DNA of 64,000 nucleotides from Corydoras sp. C115. Lineage: Eukaryota; Chordata; Actinopteri; Siluriformes; Callichthyidae. The notes under the pieces were generated by a model. It made no database searches and was not told the DNA's origin. It saw nothing but the letters and a program-made list of their open reading frames with translations. Both the position numbers and the translations under genes were made by a program. Positions 13,602-33,735 of the stretch are shown here, piece by piece. How positions within the stretch are numbered: position 1 is the first letter of the stretch; every line of letters starts with the position of its first letter. The stretch spans positions 468,501 through 532,500 of the forward strand of contig JAFMOC010000247.1 in assembly GCA_019802505.1 (NCBI GenBank). The letters are read 5' to 3'.

Positions 13602-13768
13602 CAGACAAGTTTGCTGCAAGTGGAACTTTATTATTTTTTTCCCATGCGAGTTGTGCCATTTGGTCTAATGTTCAGCTCAGAGTTGAGCAGCGCAGCTTAT
13701 ACACTCAATTAAAATACTGTTCTCTTCTACAGAGGTTGGAGATAACGGGTGGAGGAATGGTCCTGTGA
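9647..13768 (+). CDS. emc4: ER membrane protein complex subunit 4
   Basis: EMC4 is a subunit of the ER membrane complex, which inserts tail-anchored and multipass proteins (known). Coding exons 9647-9744, 10440-10551, 11450-11603, 12496-12656 and 13733-13768 join to 561 bases, 186 residues, the usual length. Recognised blocks are the basic RRIKWALELS N-terminus, PVPDTSVQEADRNLVEK, the membrane segment region GPLKQIPMNLFIMYMSGN through MMVCMMAWRPIQAL, and LQGLVYLIGN..IYKCQSMGLLPTH..DWLAFIEPP. The last exon encodes RLEITGGGMVL. The ATG is four bases inside an exon whose acceptor is at 9641-9642. A polyA signal lies at 13855-13860. Introns hold SINEs and a hAT-type MITE. Confidence 0.97.
9922..10355 (+). 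mobile_element. hAT-type MITE, copy 1 (EMC4 intron 1)
   Basis: 434 bases with termini TAGGGGTG / CACCCCTA and a perfect 8-base target duplication GTTCTAAT (9914-9921 and 10356-10363). Subterminal ACTATGA / GTCGACTA inverted blocks are seen. The 8-base duplication points to hAT transposase mobilisation. There is no coding capacity. Confidence 0.85.
10909..11257 (-). mobile_element. SINE in EMC4 intron 2
   Basis: Full copy with head and tail, preceded by a 90-base segment (10827-10918) copied from or to 6570-6660. A weak, older SINE-like remnant lies at 10625-10740. Confidence 0.85.
11773..12113 (+). mobile_element. SINE in EMC4 intron 3
   Basis: Near-full copy on the plus strand with A box, B box and GAATGAATGA tail. 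The target duplication is ATTCATACAT (11760 and 12112 regions). Confidence 0.9.
12785..13207 (+). mobile_element. hAT-type MITE, copy 2 (EMC4 intron 4)
   Basis: Same family and orientation as 9922-10355, with flanks ATATATAT / GTATATAT that match at 7 of 8 bases. An internal run encodes nothing. Confidence 0.85.
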
Positions 13769-13861
13769 GCCTTCAGACCTGCACAGTCCTCACACATCAC
13801 CTGTACATCAGTTTATAGTTGTGCTGTCACACATTTCCATGTAAAATAACAGTTAATAAAA

Positions 13862-14760
13862 GAACCTGGCACGTCCCTTGATCTTGTTTTTACTCCTATT
13901 CAGTTTAGACCTTATACCCATAATGCACTTCATGATGAGTAATCAGGGTCTGGCCATGAGAGTAAACCTGTTCATATTTATATTAATAGAAAACGAGCGC
14001 TCAAGCAGCCACATTCTTTACATGTATATCATTTTTGAGTTTCAGCCCAAAGCCTCCCACCGCATTTGTATAAACAGATTAGCGTCGCCTCAGAACCCGA
14101 CCAGTCGAACCGGGTCTGCAGCATTTCCTCACTGCTGTATCACTCGTTCTCAAACACAGCTTCATTTAGCACGGCGTCTAAATCTATTCATTTCTCTTTA
14201 TAATAAAACCAACAGTAAAGCACAAGGTCTTCCCTTACCTTTCATATTCTGTGTTCTGAAGAGACCAGTGTCGCAGCTTTGTTCCATTAAATATGAGACC
14301 TCACACACAGTGACCCTCTGTGGTCATCTGTTATGGTCCCTGTCAAAGAGCAGGGACAGTTCTTCATAGATTAACTTTAAAGCTTTTATAACATGACATT
14401 AAATTGTGTGGCTGTAACAAACTAACAAAATTCACCAACTAACATGATGTACAGTACCAGTCGAGGTTAAACTTAATGATTCTTTTTGTAATATGACTTA
14501 AAATTATTTTAATTGTGCAATTTGTGTTTGTTTTATTTTAACAGTAGTATTTCAGCACGATGTGTTTTTAGTTATTTTTTTATAATATGACTAAAAAAAA
14601 AAGCAAATGCTTTTGGCACGTCTTTGTATTTCCAGTTTCAGTGTGAGATTCCTTGAATAAAAACCTCATCAGTCCAGTTCTGGTTCCGGTTCTGGTTCTG
14701 TTTGAGAAACTTGTGAAACCACATCAGAAATGTTTGGAGATTTTGTACTTCGTCCAAATA
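13862..14760. other. Intergenic DNA 3' of EMC4
   Basis: Unique-looking AT-rich sequence. The open frame at 13878-14369 has no recognisable domain, and its composition looks noncoding. No RNA gene is recognised. Confidence 0.5.
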
Positions 14761-14770
14761 CTTTAGTATT

Positions 14771-16105
14771 AATAACCTCTACTAGGGTCGAGGAGGGGTT
14801 CCCCATGCTTATACAGGGGAGAGCATTCTGTACATGGGGCAGATATACCCAGGACAGGGCAACGATTTATCGCTGAGCACACACTCTATATAGGGTCAAT
14901 TGAGATGGGGCGATTTAGAACAACCTTGTCACCTTAAACTGGGACTGATGATTTTGGACTGTGGGAGGAAACCAGAGAACCCAGAGAAAACGGAAACTCC
15001 CTCCTTGTAATCCATCCATCCATCCATTATCTTCCGCTTCGTCCTACATTAGGGTCGCGGGGCGGGTTCCCCATGCCCATCCAGGGGAGAACGTCTCGGG
15101 CGCCGGGCAAACACACCCAGGACAGGGCGCCAATCCATCGCTGGGCACACACTCAAACACACTCTATATGGGGCAATTGGAGAACTCAATTGACTTGATC
15201 CATGTTTTTGGACTGTGGGAGGAAACCGGAGAACCCGGAGGAAGCCCACGCGGACACGGGTAGAACATGGAAACTCCACCCAGATGGGGATTGGAACCGG
15301 GAATCCCTAGCGCTGAGAAGAGAACGTGCTAAACCACTAAGCCACCGTGCCGCCCCCCTCCTTGTAATATCTCACTAAAAGATTTCCATTCGTTCATTCA
15401 TTCATTATCATCCGCTTTATCCTCTATTAGGGTCGCGGTGGGGTTCCCCATGCCCATCCAGGGGAGAACATCTCGGGCGCTGGGCAGATAGACCCAGGAC
15501 AGGGCGCCAATCCATCGCTGGGCACACACTCACTCACACAGACACCACTCTACATGGGGCAATTTGGAGAACTCAATTGACTTGGTCCATGTTTTTGGAC
15601 TGTGGGAGGAAACCGGAGAACCCGGAGGAAGCCCACGCGGACACGGGTAGAACATGGAAACTCCACCCAGATGGGGATTGGAACCGGGAATCCCTAGCGC
15701 TGAGAAGAGAACGTGCTAAACCACTAAGCCACCGTGCCGCCCCCCTCCTTGTAATATCTCACTAAATGATTTCCATTCGTTCATTCATTCATTATCATCC
15801 GCTTTATCCTCTATTAGGGTCGTGGTGGGGTTCCCCATGCCCATCCAGGGGAGAACATCTCAGGCGCTGGGCAGATAGACCCAGGACAGGGCGCCAATCC
15901 ATCTCTGGGCACACACTCACTCACTTAAACACACTCTATATGGGGCAATTTGGAGAACTCAATTGACTTGGTCCATGTTTTATGACTGTGGGAGGAAACC
16001 GGAGAACCCGGAGGGAACCCACGCGGACACGGGGAGAACATGGAAACTCCACCCAGATGGGGATTCGAACCGGGAATCCCTAGTGCCGAGAGGCGAACGT
16101 GCCGC
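14771..16105 (-). mobile_element. One old and three tandem SINEs
   Basis: 14771-14995 is an old diverged copy. 15015-15354, 15393-15740 and 15780-16105 are linked by a repeated CTCCTTGTAATATCTCACTA segment, so they are tandem duplicates with a period of about 375 bases. A (GT)n tract follows at 16163-16194. Confidence 0.85.
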
Positions 16106-16160
16106 CACTCCCTCCTTGTAATATCTCACTAAAAGATTTTTAAAAGTCAAAATTGAAAAC

Positions 16161-16196
<36 letters not shown>

Positions 16197-16341
16197 GGTA
16201 GTGTAAACAAGCTCCAGCAGTAACATGCTGATTACACAGTATTAATCATATAATGATGGATGATTTGTACTTTCCTGTCCAATAAAACGTCCACATCGTT
16301 GTGTTGTGTGATAAATAAATCTGTTTCTGGATGAGCCTGCT

Positions 16342-16738
16342 GCCGGGGTGGAGGTGTGGAGGTGTGGGGTGTGGGGTGTGGAGGTGTGGAGGTGTGGGGG
16401 TGTGGGGGTGTGGGGGTGTGGAGGTGTGGAGGTGTGGGGTGTGGAGGTGTGGAGGTGTGGGGTGTGGAGGTGTGGAGGTGTGGAGGTGTGGAGGTGTGGG
16501 GTGTGGAGGTGTGGGGTGTGGAGGTGTGGAGGTGTGGGGGTGTGGGGGTGTGGAGGTGTGGAGGTGTGGGGGTGTGGGGGTGTGGAGGTGTGGGGGTGTG
16601 GGGTGTGGAGGTGTGGAGGTGTGGGGGTGTGGAGGTGTGGGGGTGTGGGGGTGTGGGGGTGTGGAGGTGTGGGGGTGTGGAGGTGTGGGGGTGTGGGGTG
16701 TGGAGGTGTGGAGGTGTGGGGTGTGGAGGTGTGGGGTG
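16342..16738 (+). repeat. 9-base G-rich minisatellite upstream of LPCAT4
   Basis: About 45 units of GGTGTGGAG / GGTGTGGGG in mixed order. All three frames are open, so any protein reading is spurious. G-runs every 3-6 bases could form G-quadruplexes. Confidence 0.95.
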
Positions 16739-16859
16739 AACGGGTTAAACCGGGACCGGTGGAGGGTTAATTGAGGAATGAGGGAGGAGTGCTGCTGATC
16801 TGAAAGTGAGTTGTAAGTGGGAGGTTTCAGGTAGAAGCGGGTGGGTTTTTAAATGCCTG

Positions 16860-17181
16860 ACCCTCCCCCGTTCTCCATTTCTGTTTGGAGAGCACCGACG
16901 GTCACCATGTGAACTTCAAAGAGAGGCACAGCGTCCATAACAACTCTCACCTCCACTTTTACTTTGCTCGAGTCGCCTCCGAATTCACTCGAGTCGCTTT
17001 TCTCACCGCTGTCGCCCTTTCAACTCGGCTTGCCCTGCGACCGTCTGGAACACAAACCCGTGGGTGAATAACAGCGGGACGGGAGGCTGAGCTCTCCCGC
17101 GGGCGGCGGGGCAGTTGGAACCCGTTCGCTTCTCCTGAGGTAAAACTTTGAGGTAAAAATTAATTAAGCGTCGATCTCGTC
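16860..17181 (+). promoter_or_regulatory. LPCAT4 promoter and 5' UTR region
   Basis: GC- and CpG-richer sequence directly upstream of the LPCAT4 ATG at 17182, free of SINEs and flanked upstream by a 9-base minisatellite. A GC-rich stretch (cgcgggcggcggggcagttgg, in 17096-17117) precedes the start. There is no clear TATA box. The TSS is inferred to lie in this interval. Confidence 0.55.
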
Positions 17182-27714
<10,533 letters not shown>

Positions 27715-28009
27715 TAGGAGCGATGTGTGTGATTTTTATAAAGCGATCTAAAGGATGAAGTGTAACTGATTTTACAGGTTTGGATCTTTATTTAAAGTGT
27801 GTAAATGAGGCGTGGCTTTGTTTTTAATGGATGATGAAGTTTACAGGTTTGTATTAAATACTTGTGTTACTTTGTGCCTGACTCTTAAATACTGTATTTT
27901 TAAAGCCACGGCAGAATTTTGTATTCGTTTTTATAGAATGTCCTGTGATCATGACGTTACGTGTTAATATATTGCATTTGTAAATAAATCAGACTCCGAT
28001 AATAAAGTA

Positions 28010-28124
28010 CTTTTATATTTTCTTGAACGTTGATTATTTTGGTCACTGTTCTCTTTTTTTTCCCTCTCTTGTAGTTCTTTTAAACTGAAGACTTTAGATG
28101 TTTGGATTTTTGTCACTCCAGCTG

Positions 28125-28165
<41 letters not shown>

Positions 28166-28825
28166 CTCTCTCTCTCTCTCTTGTTCTTTTAAACTGATGA
28201 CTTTAGATGTTTTTGGATTTTCATCATCACTCCAGCTGAGTTTTTTTTTTTTTTTTTTTTCTCCCCCTCTGCTGGCTCCATGTTTTAAAGTTCAAATTTG
28301 GTTCTGACTCCAATTTAACTTTTTCCTAAGTTTTGTTTAAGCCGTAGATTCTCAAAGATTGTTGGTATCATTTTACAAAGTGAGGAACTTGCATCCTTTA
28401 ATCTCCTACGCAATCAGTTCTCTATTGATCTTTAAATTGGTGTCTATAAAAAAATTTTCCTTCTTAAGGAACCAGAACCATCCATCTCTTTCTGACCCTG
28501 AAGTTCCACCACCTCCTTATAGGGAAAAAAAACAATTCGGATATCCGGGGAAACGATGAAATATAGTTTTTAATAAACATGACCCACATCACAAATAAGG
28601 ATGAGAGTAAGGGGTGGTCCTTAAATATAATATAATTAAATACACACAAGGAAGAGAGACACAGCTGACTCGAATCATCATGAAACGGACAATGAACCCC
28701 CAATTACCAGAAGTAATTCCCTAACACAGATCAGACCAAACAGAAACACATTCCCTCCTCAACCAGAAGTTGGATCTTCTCTGTTTTGTGGAATCACCTC
28801 TGATGATGTGACCTCTGGATCTACT
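28010..28825. other. LPCAT4/NUT A intergenic DNA and NUT A 3' flank
   Basis: 28010-28300 is T-rich, with a 12-base phrase (CTTTAGATGTTT) repeated and poly-T runs at 28127-28165 and 28238-28260. 28520-28825 matches the 3' flanks of NUT B (33510-33720), C (44920-45125) and D (52850-53030), so it is probably the NUT A 3' UTR. Confidence 0.55.
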
Positions 28826-31446
28826 TTAACATCCTGGATTATTTTCAGTGTCTGATTCATTGTAGCTTGATGGAAGCTTTGTGAGGTCTGATGGCTCATG
28901 ACTCCTTGGAGGAGAAATTGGATCTATACATAATGGCTGAGAGAGGATGTTTAGAATTCCAGCGATGGTGGTGTCTTCCTCTGCAGGTAAACTAGTTTTA
29001 CTCTTGCCTTTATTCCTCCTCTTTGAGCTGCTGGTAGTTGAATTTTTTTTGCGTGTTGGGTTTTTAAATCGTTGGTGTCCCGGAGGATAATAGCAGCTGA
29101 ATTGGGTAGGAGGACAAAACTGGGGATGATGTGGGGGATTAAACGACTGATTGGTTGCAGGTGGATGAGGGTACGGGTGATATCTCTGTGGAGGAGCAAA
29201 ACCTCGCACTGATAAATTAGTCTGTGAAAACCATGAGTGTCCATGATGAACTGCCTCACGTGACTGAGAGGGTGCTCCATAAGGAAAGGTGGGGTAGATG
29301 GGGGGATATGTGTTATGTGCAGCATGAGGTGTATAAAAACTTGGATTGGGGTGTGGATATTGCTCCACCTCCATACTTCTTGGTGCTGGATGCTGTGTGG
29401 AAGAGACAGACAGGTTTTCAGTTAAGATTTGATCATTAAACCAACATACTGATTGAACAAACATCTCATAATCAAGCCATCCGTACCTCTATACCCAGAT
29501 CTGAAGACGGCACTGAGGACAAAAATGGCTCCTGTGGTACCAGAGCAGCCTGTAAGGGGGAATAACAGATCTGATAAATTTAATGCAGGACTTGTACTTG
29601 GATGTGTTTGTAGATGTTGTGATGAGATGCCACACCTTCGTTACAACCTCCTCCTGACCGCAGATCTCATTAGGTTGTTCTCCCAAGTTCCCATCGGCCA
29701 CCTGTGTTACCTCAGAACCTCCATCCATCTGCTCCCCCACAGCTTTACTATACCCCATCAGCACTCTAGCTTCTAGCTCTTGCTCACAAATAAGTACAGT
29801 GGGGGTCTGATCTCTGCTGCTACCTGCACAGGTTTTGTCATTTAGTACATCATTAATTAATAAGCTATGAAATCCATTTTTTAATATCTGACCTTGGACG
29901 TCGTGTGAGTTTGCTGCAGTCTGACTCGGTGCTTCTTCTACAGACTGACTGGCTGCTGAAGGTTCTTCTGCCATGATCAGATTTAGTTCCAGCTTCTCCA
30001 GCTCCATGTATCTGGACCATCACAGGACAACAGGATGCATTAAAATTAATCTTTCCCAAAACTTAAAAATGAGAAGTATCTTCAGATTTTTGTTTACATT
30101 ATTTATTTAGTAAAATGGTGTGAATGTGGTACTAACATCCGGGCGTTGTTGTAACAAATCCTTTTGTCGGTACTTGAGTAGTTCCCCCACTGTAACACTG
30201 CTTTTCTTATTGCTAAAGGAAACGAGGTCTCTGGTGCTGATTGGACGAGAGCGGGGACCTGAAGCCTGCATCACAAAACATTCCATACATCAAATCATAA
30301 CGCGTTGTTGTGATGTCATAACAACAAAATAGCAGTTGATTGAACCTCAAACTCATGAGACAGGCACAGCTACATGGAGTCTGTTTCTAGGTGTCATGGG
30401 ATTCATGTTTTAATTTAAAATCTGAGTTTCCATGTTCTCCCCTTGTCCGCGTGGGTTTCCTCCGGGTTCTCCGGTTTCCCCCCACAGTCCAAAAACATGG
30501 ATCAAGTCAATTGCGTTCTCCAAATTGCCCCATATAGAGTGTGTCTGTGAGTGAGTGTGTGCCCAGCGATAGATTGGCGCCCTGTCCTGGGTCTATCTAC
30601 CCAGCGCCCGAGACGTTCTCCCCTGGATGGGCATGGGGAACCCCACCGCGACCCTAATAGAGGATAAAGCGGAAGATAATTAATGAATGAATGAATGAAT
30701 GAATGTGTTTCATTTGAGTTAGTTTGGATTTGGTTGGGGTAAACATTGGATTGAATGGGTTTGGATTATGTGGCAGGAGACAGAAATTAGGTCCTTTATG
30801 TGTGTAGTTTGAGTCTAAAAACATGTAAGTAGATGAACTGGAGATGGTAACCTCCCTCTGTAGATAGTTTTGTTGGGCAGGTGGGTACTTACAGGAGAAA
30901 GCAGGCCAAGGCCTCCAGATCAGGACTGTTAGGGAAGATGTACTTCGAGACTCTGCAGAACATCTGCCAGTCCCTGTAGCTTTTTTGTGCCTCCAACAGA
31001 TGTGATGGCGTCAAAGGGTCAGTAAGGACAGGTGACGGAGAGACGCTGGTATATTGGTTTAATGTAGCCGGCGGTAAAGGAGCAGTGACCAGTCGGTCAA
31101 GTGGAATATGAAGTGGTGCAGGACACGATGGTACAGATGGCGCCATCGGAACCTGAACCAATGGTTCTTCAGATGCCTCAGTTCCGTGATCAGATCCAGC
31201 TGTGGGAGGAGATGATGTCGATGCCAGTTCAGGAATTTGGGCTGTTGTGAGGTCAGTTTTGGAGCTTTTCATCTGTAGTGATGGTTGTTGGTTCTGTGCT
31301 TCAGTGACGTTCTCTGTGGAACTCACAAGTGGGGAACTTTGCACCTTTTCATTTTGATTTAAATATTCTGGGAAAATGTTCATCACCCAATCAATCAGGT
31401 TTTCACCTGAAAAATTAGACTTCGGCGGCTCCATGTTCTCTGACAT
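28826..31446 (-). CDS. nutm1: NUTM1-like paralog A (C-terminally shortened)
   Basis: Coding exons in transcription order are 31446-30893, 30265-30137, 30011-29636, 29549-29487 and 29392-28826. Phases agree and they join to 1689 bases, 562 residues. The end of exon 1 plus exon 2 match the NUT N-terminal domain: YRDWQMFCRVSKYI..DLEALACFLL parallels human NUTM1 RQWQRYKALARRHL..DTEALSCFLI, then PLAIRKAVLQWGNYSSTDK and ARIYMELE. Exon 4 is 21 codons (ALVPQEPFLSSVPSS). Exon 5 is Pro/His/Tyr-rich (QYPHPNPSFYTP..). Relative to C and D, an AAA codon has become TAA, so the protein ends ENNPGC without the basic tail. Mammalian NUTM1 is a testis nuclear protein that recruits p300; function here is unknown. 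Position between LPCAT4 and NOP10 supports orthology. Confidence 0.72.
30424..30705 (+). mobile_element. Headless SINE in NUT A intron 1
   Basis: Starts after the B box and ends in (GAAT)n. It lies between the first and second coding exons of paralog A. Confidence 0.88.
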
Positions 31447-31449
31447 GTT

Positions 31450-32083
31450 CTCTAGGTTCGTGTAGCAGACCGAGGAGCAGGTGGTTCTGATATATTTAGT
31501 AGATCTGCTTCAGGTTCTATAAGAAAGATGGTTCTTCTGAGAGTAGTGGAACTGGAACCAGATCATCTGTATGAAATTCAGACAGGATTTGGAAAGATAA
31601 AGTTCTGAATGCTGAGGTATCACCAGAATCTTTATCTCAATTAAATAGAAATCAGCAAAACGACTGAGTTCATGATCAATAAACATTTAAACTGCACCAG
31701 GTCCGATCCCTTCAGCACAGACGGACTTCAAACTTCTTTAAACTAACCCACGGTAAAGTGAAATGTTCAGAATTTTATTTTAATACATCATTATTCCGTC
31801 CCCTTTGTGTGACATCCAGCACCTAACTCATAAATGTTGGAAAGTTGTGTCCTTCCAACTTTGTGTGAACAGTTTGGGGAAGGTCCTTTTCTGTTCTATC
31901 ATGTTCCAGTGCACAATGCAGGTTCCATAACTCATAACTCAACTTACTGAGTCCAATTCTGATATAATTTCTAATTCATTATTAATTCATAATTAATTTG
32001 ATTTATAGTTAATTATAATTAACAATACATTATAACATTTTAAGATTAATATGATGATACTTTGTATTTTATCAGACTCTTAC
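31450..32083 (-). other. NUT A intron between noncoding and first coding exon
   Basis: No SINE. The sequence is shared with the corresponding 5' regions of B (37440-37980), C (49440-50490) and D (59345-60215), including GGGAAGGTCCTTTTCTGTTC. It is used here as evidence for the duplication units. Confidence 0.5.
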
Positions 32084-32190
32084 CTGATCTTATTTGGGGA
32101 ATCAACCTGAAGTCACCCTGAGGGTCGTCTGAACACGTTTGATGACGTTCGTTTAGTTTTATCGCTATGACAACCTTCACTCTATAGGTT
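32084..32190 (-). promoter_or_regulatory. NUT paralog A promoter / noncoding exon with X-box-like site
   Basis: On the minus strand a GTTGTCATAGCGAT site (32174-32161) resembles the RFX X-box (GTTRYC-AT-RGYRAY type). A TGACGT CRE half-site lies at 32143-32148, and a strong donor (ATCAG|GTAAGAG) ends the inferred noncoding exon at 32084. The coding exon begins about 640 bases downstream. The same layout recurs at B, C and D. Confidence 0.45.
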
Positions 32191-32471
32191 CCAAAGTTAT
32201 TGCGAACGTTCCATTAAACTTCGTGTACAGTAGATGGTTTATAAACCTTTAGAAAATAGTTTATTCGTAGTTTTTGATTTATTTCAATTATTCAAATTAA
32301 GTAATGAAGTTATTTGGCGCCACCTGGCGACTTGTAGGAGAGACGAACGCTTGTTTACTTACCGAGCAGCTCGTAACTTTACTGTAAAGTAACGCTGACT
32401 GTGTTTCGGTTACATGCTACCTATAGCACCCAATTAAAGTATAATATTATTTTTCAAAATTAAACTGTCCC

Positions 32472-32517
<46 letters not shown>

Positions 32518-32524
32518 TATATAT

Positions 32525-32854
32525 ATTCATTCATTCATTATCTCCCGCTTTATCCTCTATTAGGGTCGCGGTGGGGTTCCCCATGCCCATCCAGGGGAGA
32601 ACGTCTCAGGCGCTGGGCAGATAGACCCAGGACAGGGCGCCAATCCATCGCTGGGCACACACTCACTCACACAGACACACTCTATATGGGGCAATTTTGA
32701 GAACTCAATTGACTTGATCCATGTTTTTTGGCTGTGGGAGGAAACCGGAGAACCCGGAGGAAACCTAGGCAGACACAAGGAGAACATGGAAACTCCACCC
32801 AGATGGGGATTCGAACCGGGAATGCCTAGCGCTGAGAGGAGAACATGCAAAACG

Positions 32855-32918
<64 letters not shown>

Positions 32919-33327
32919 CATTCTTTTACACTCTGTGGACAGTATAGGATTTATTTGTAGTTTAATCGTAGTTGGCGGCATGGTGGCTTAGTGGTCAGCA
33001 CGTTCTCCTCTCAGTGCTAGGGATTCCCGGTTTGAATCCCCATCTGGGTGGAGTTTCCATGTTCTCCCCGTGTCCGCGTGGGTTTCCTCCGGGTTCTCCG
33101 GTTTCCTCCCACAGTCCAAAAACATGGATCAAGTCAATTGAATTTTCAAAAAATTGCCCCATATAGAGTGTGTCTGTGTGAGTGAGTGTGTGCCCAGCGA
33201 TGGATTGGCGCCCTGTCCTGGGTCTATCTGCCCAGCGCCCGAGACGTTCTCCCCTGGATGGGCATGGGGAACCCCACCGCGACCCTAATAGAGGATAAAG
33301 CTGAAGATAATGGATGAATGAATGAAT
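32525..33327. mobile_element. Opposed SINE pair around a TA tract
   Basis: A minus copy at 32525-32855 and a plus copy at 32975-33327 form a large inverted repeat separated by (TA)n at 32860-32917. A (CA)n tract at 32477-32515 precedes it. It lies between NUT A and B. Confidence 0.9.
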
Positions 33328-33483
33328 TATTTGTAGTTTTGACATATTCTGGGTCTTGAGTGCTCAAATGTGTTGTACCGGGAAAAAAATCATAATGATA
33401 TATGAAACAACATTTCACGTACATGGAGACTGGGAAAGACGTTTTATAATATACATAAAAACACTGTGCACAGAAAAGCACGG

Positions 33484-33517
<34 letters not shown>

Positions 33518-33735
33518 CCATCGTGGTCCTTAAATCCAAGGTGGATCCAAGGCGGTCCTTACACATGAGGAAGGAAGACACAGCTGACATTAATCAACAT
33601 AAAACAGACAATGAACCCCACAATTACCAGAACCAATTCCACCACACAGAACAGACCACCCCCTGCTCATCCACAGAACCAATTCCACCACACAGAACAG
33701 ACCACCCCCTGCTCATCCACAGTGTGAATTGCATG

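Noticed and set aside
13878..14369. 163-residue frame after EMC4
   Set aside because: No domain, poor codon pattern, lies 3' of the EMC4 polyA signal; chance ORF.
16331..16774. Three overlapping Cys-Gly-Gly-Val repeat frames
   Set aside because: A 9-base minisatellite is open in all frames; no splice or start context.
29489..29636. Exon 3 of NUT A read straight through to ..CRLQIWV
   Set aside because: In A and D the segment has GTGTGG donor and CTTACAG acceptor around an 85-base intron, and splicing gives consistent frames; C has GC at the donor.
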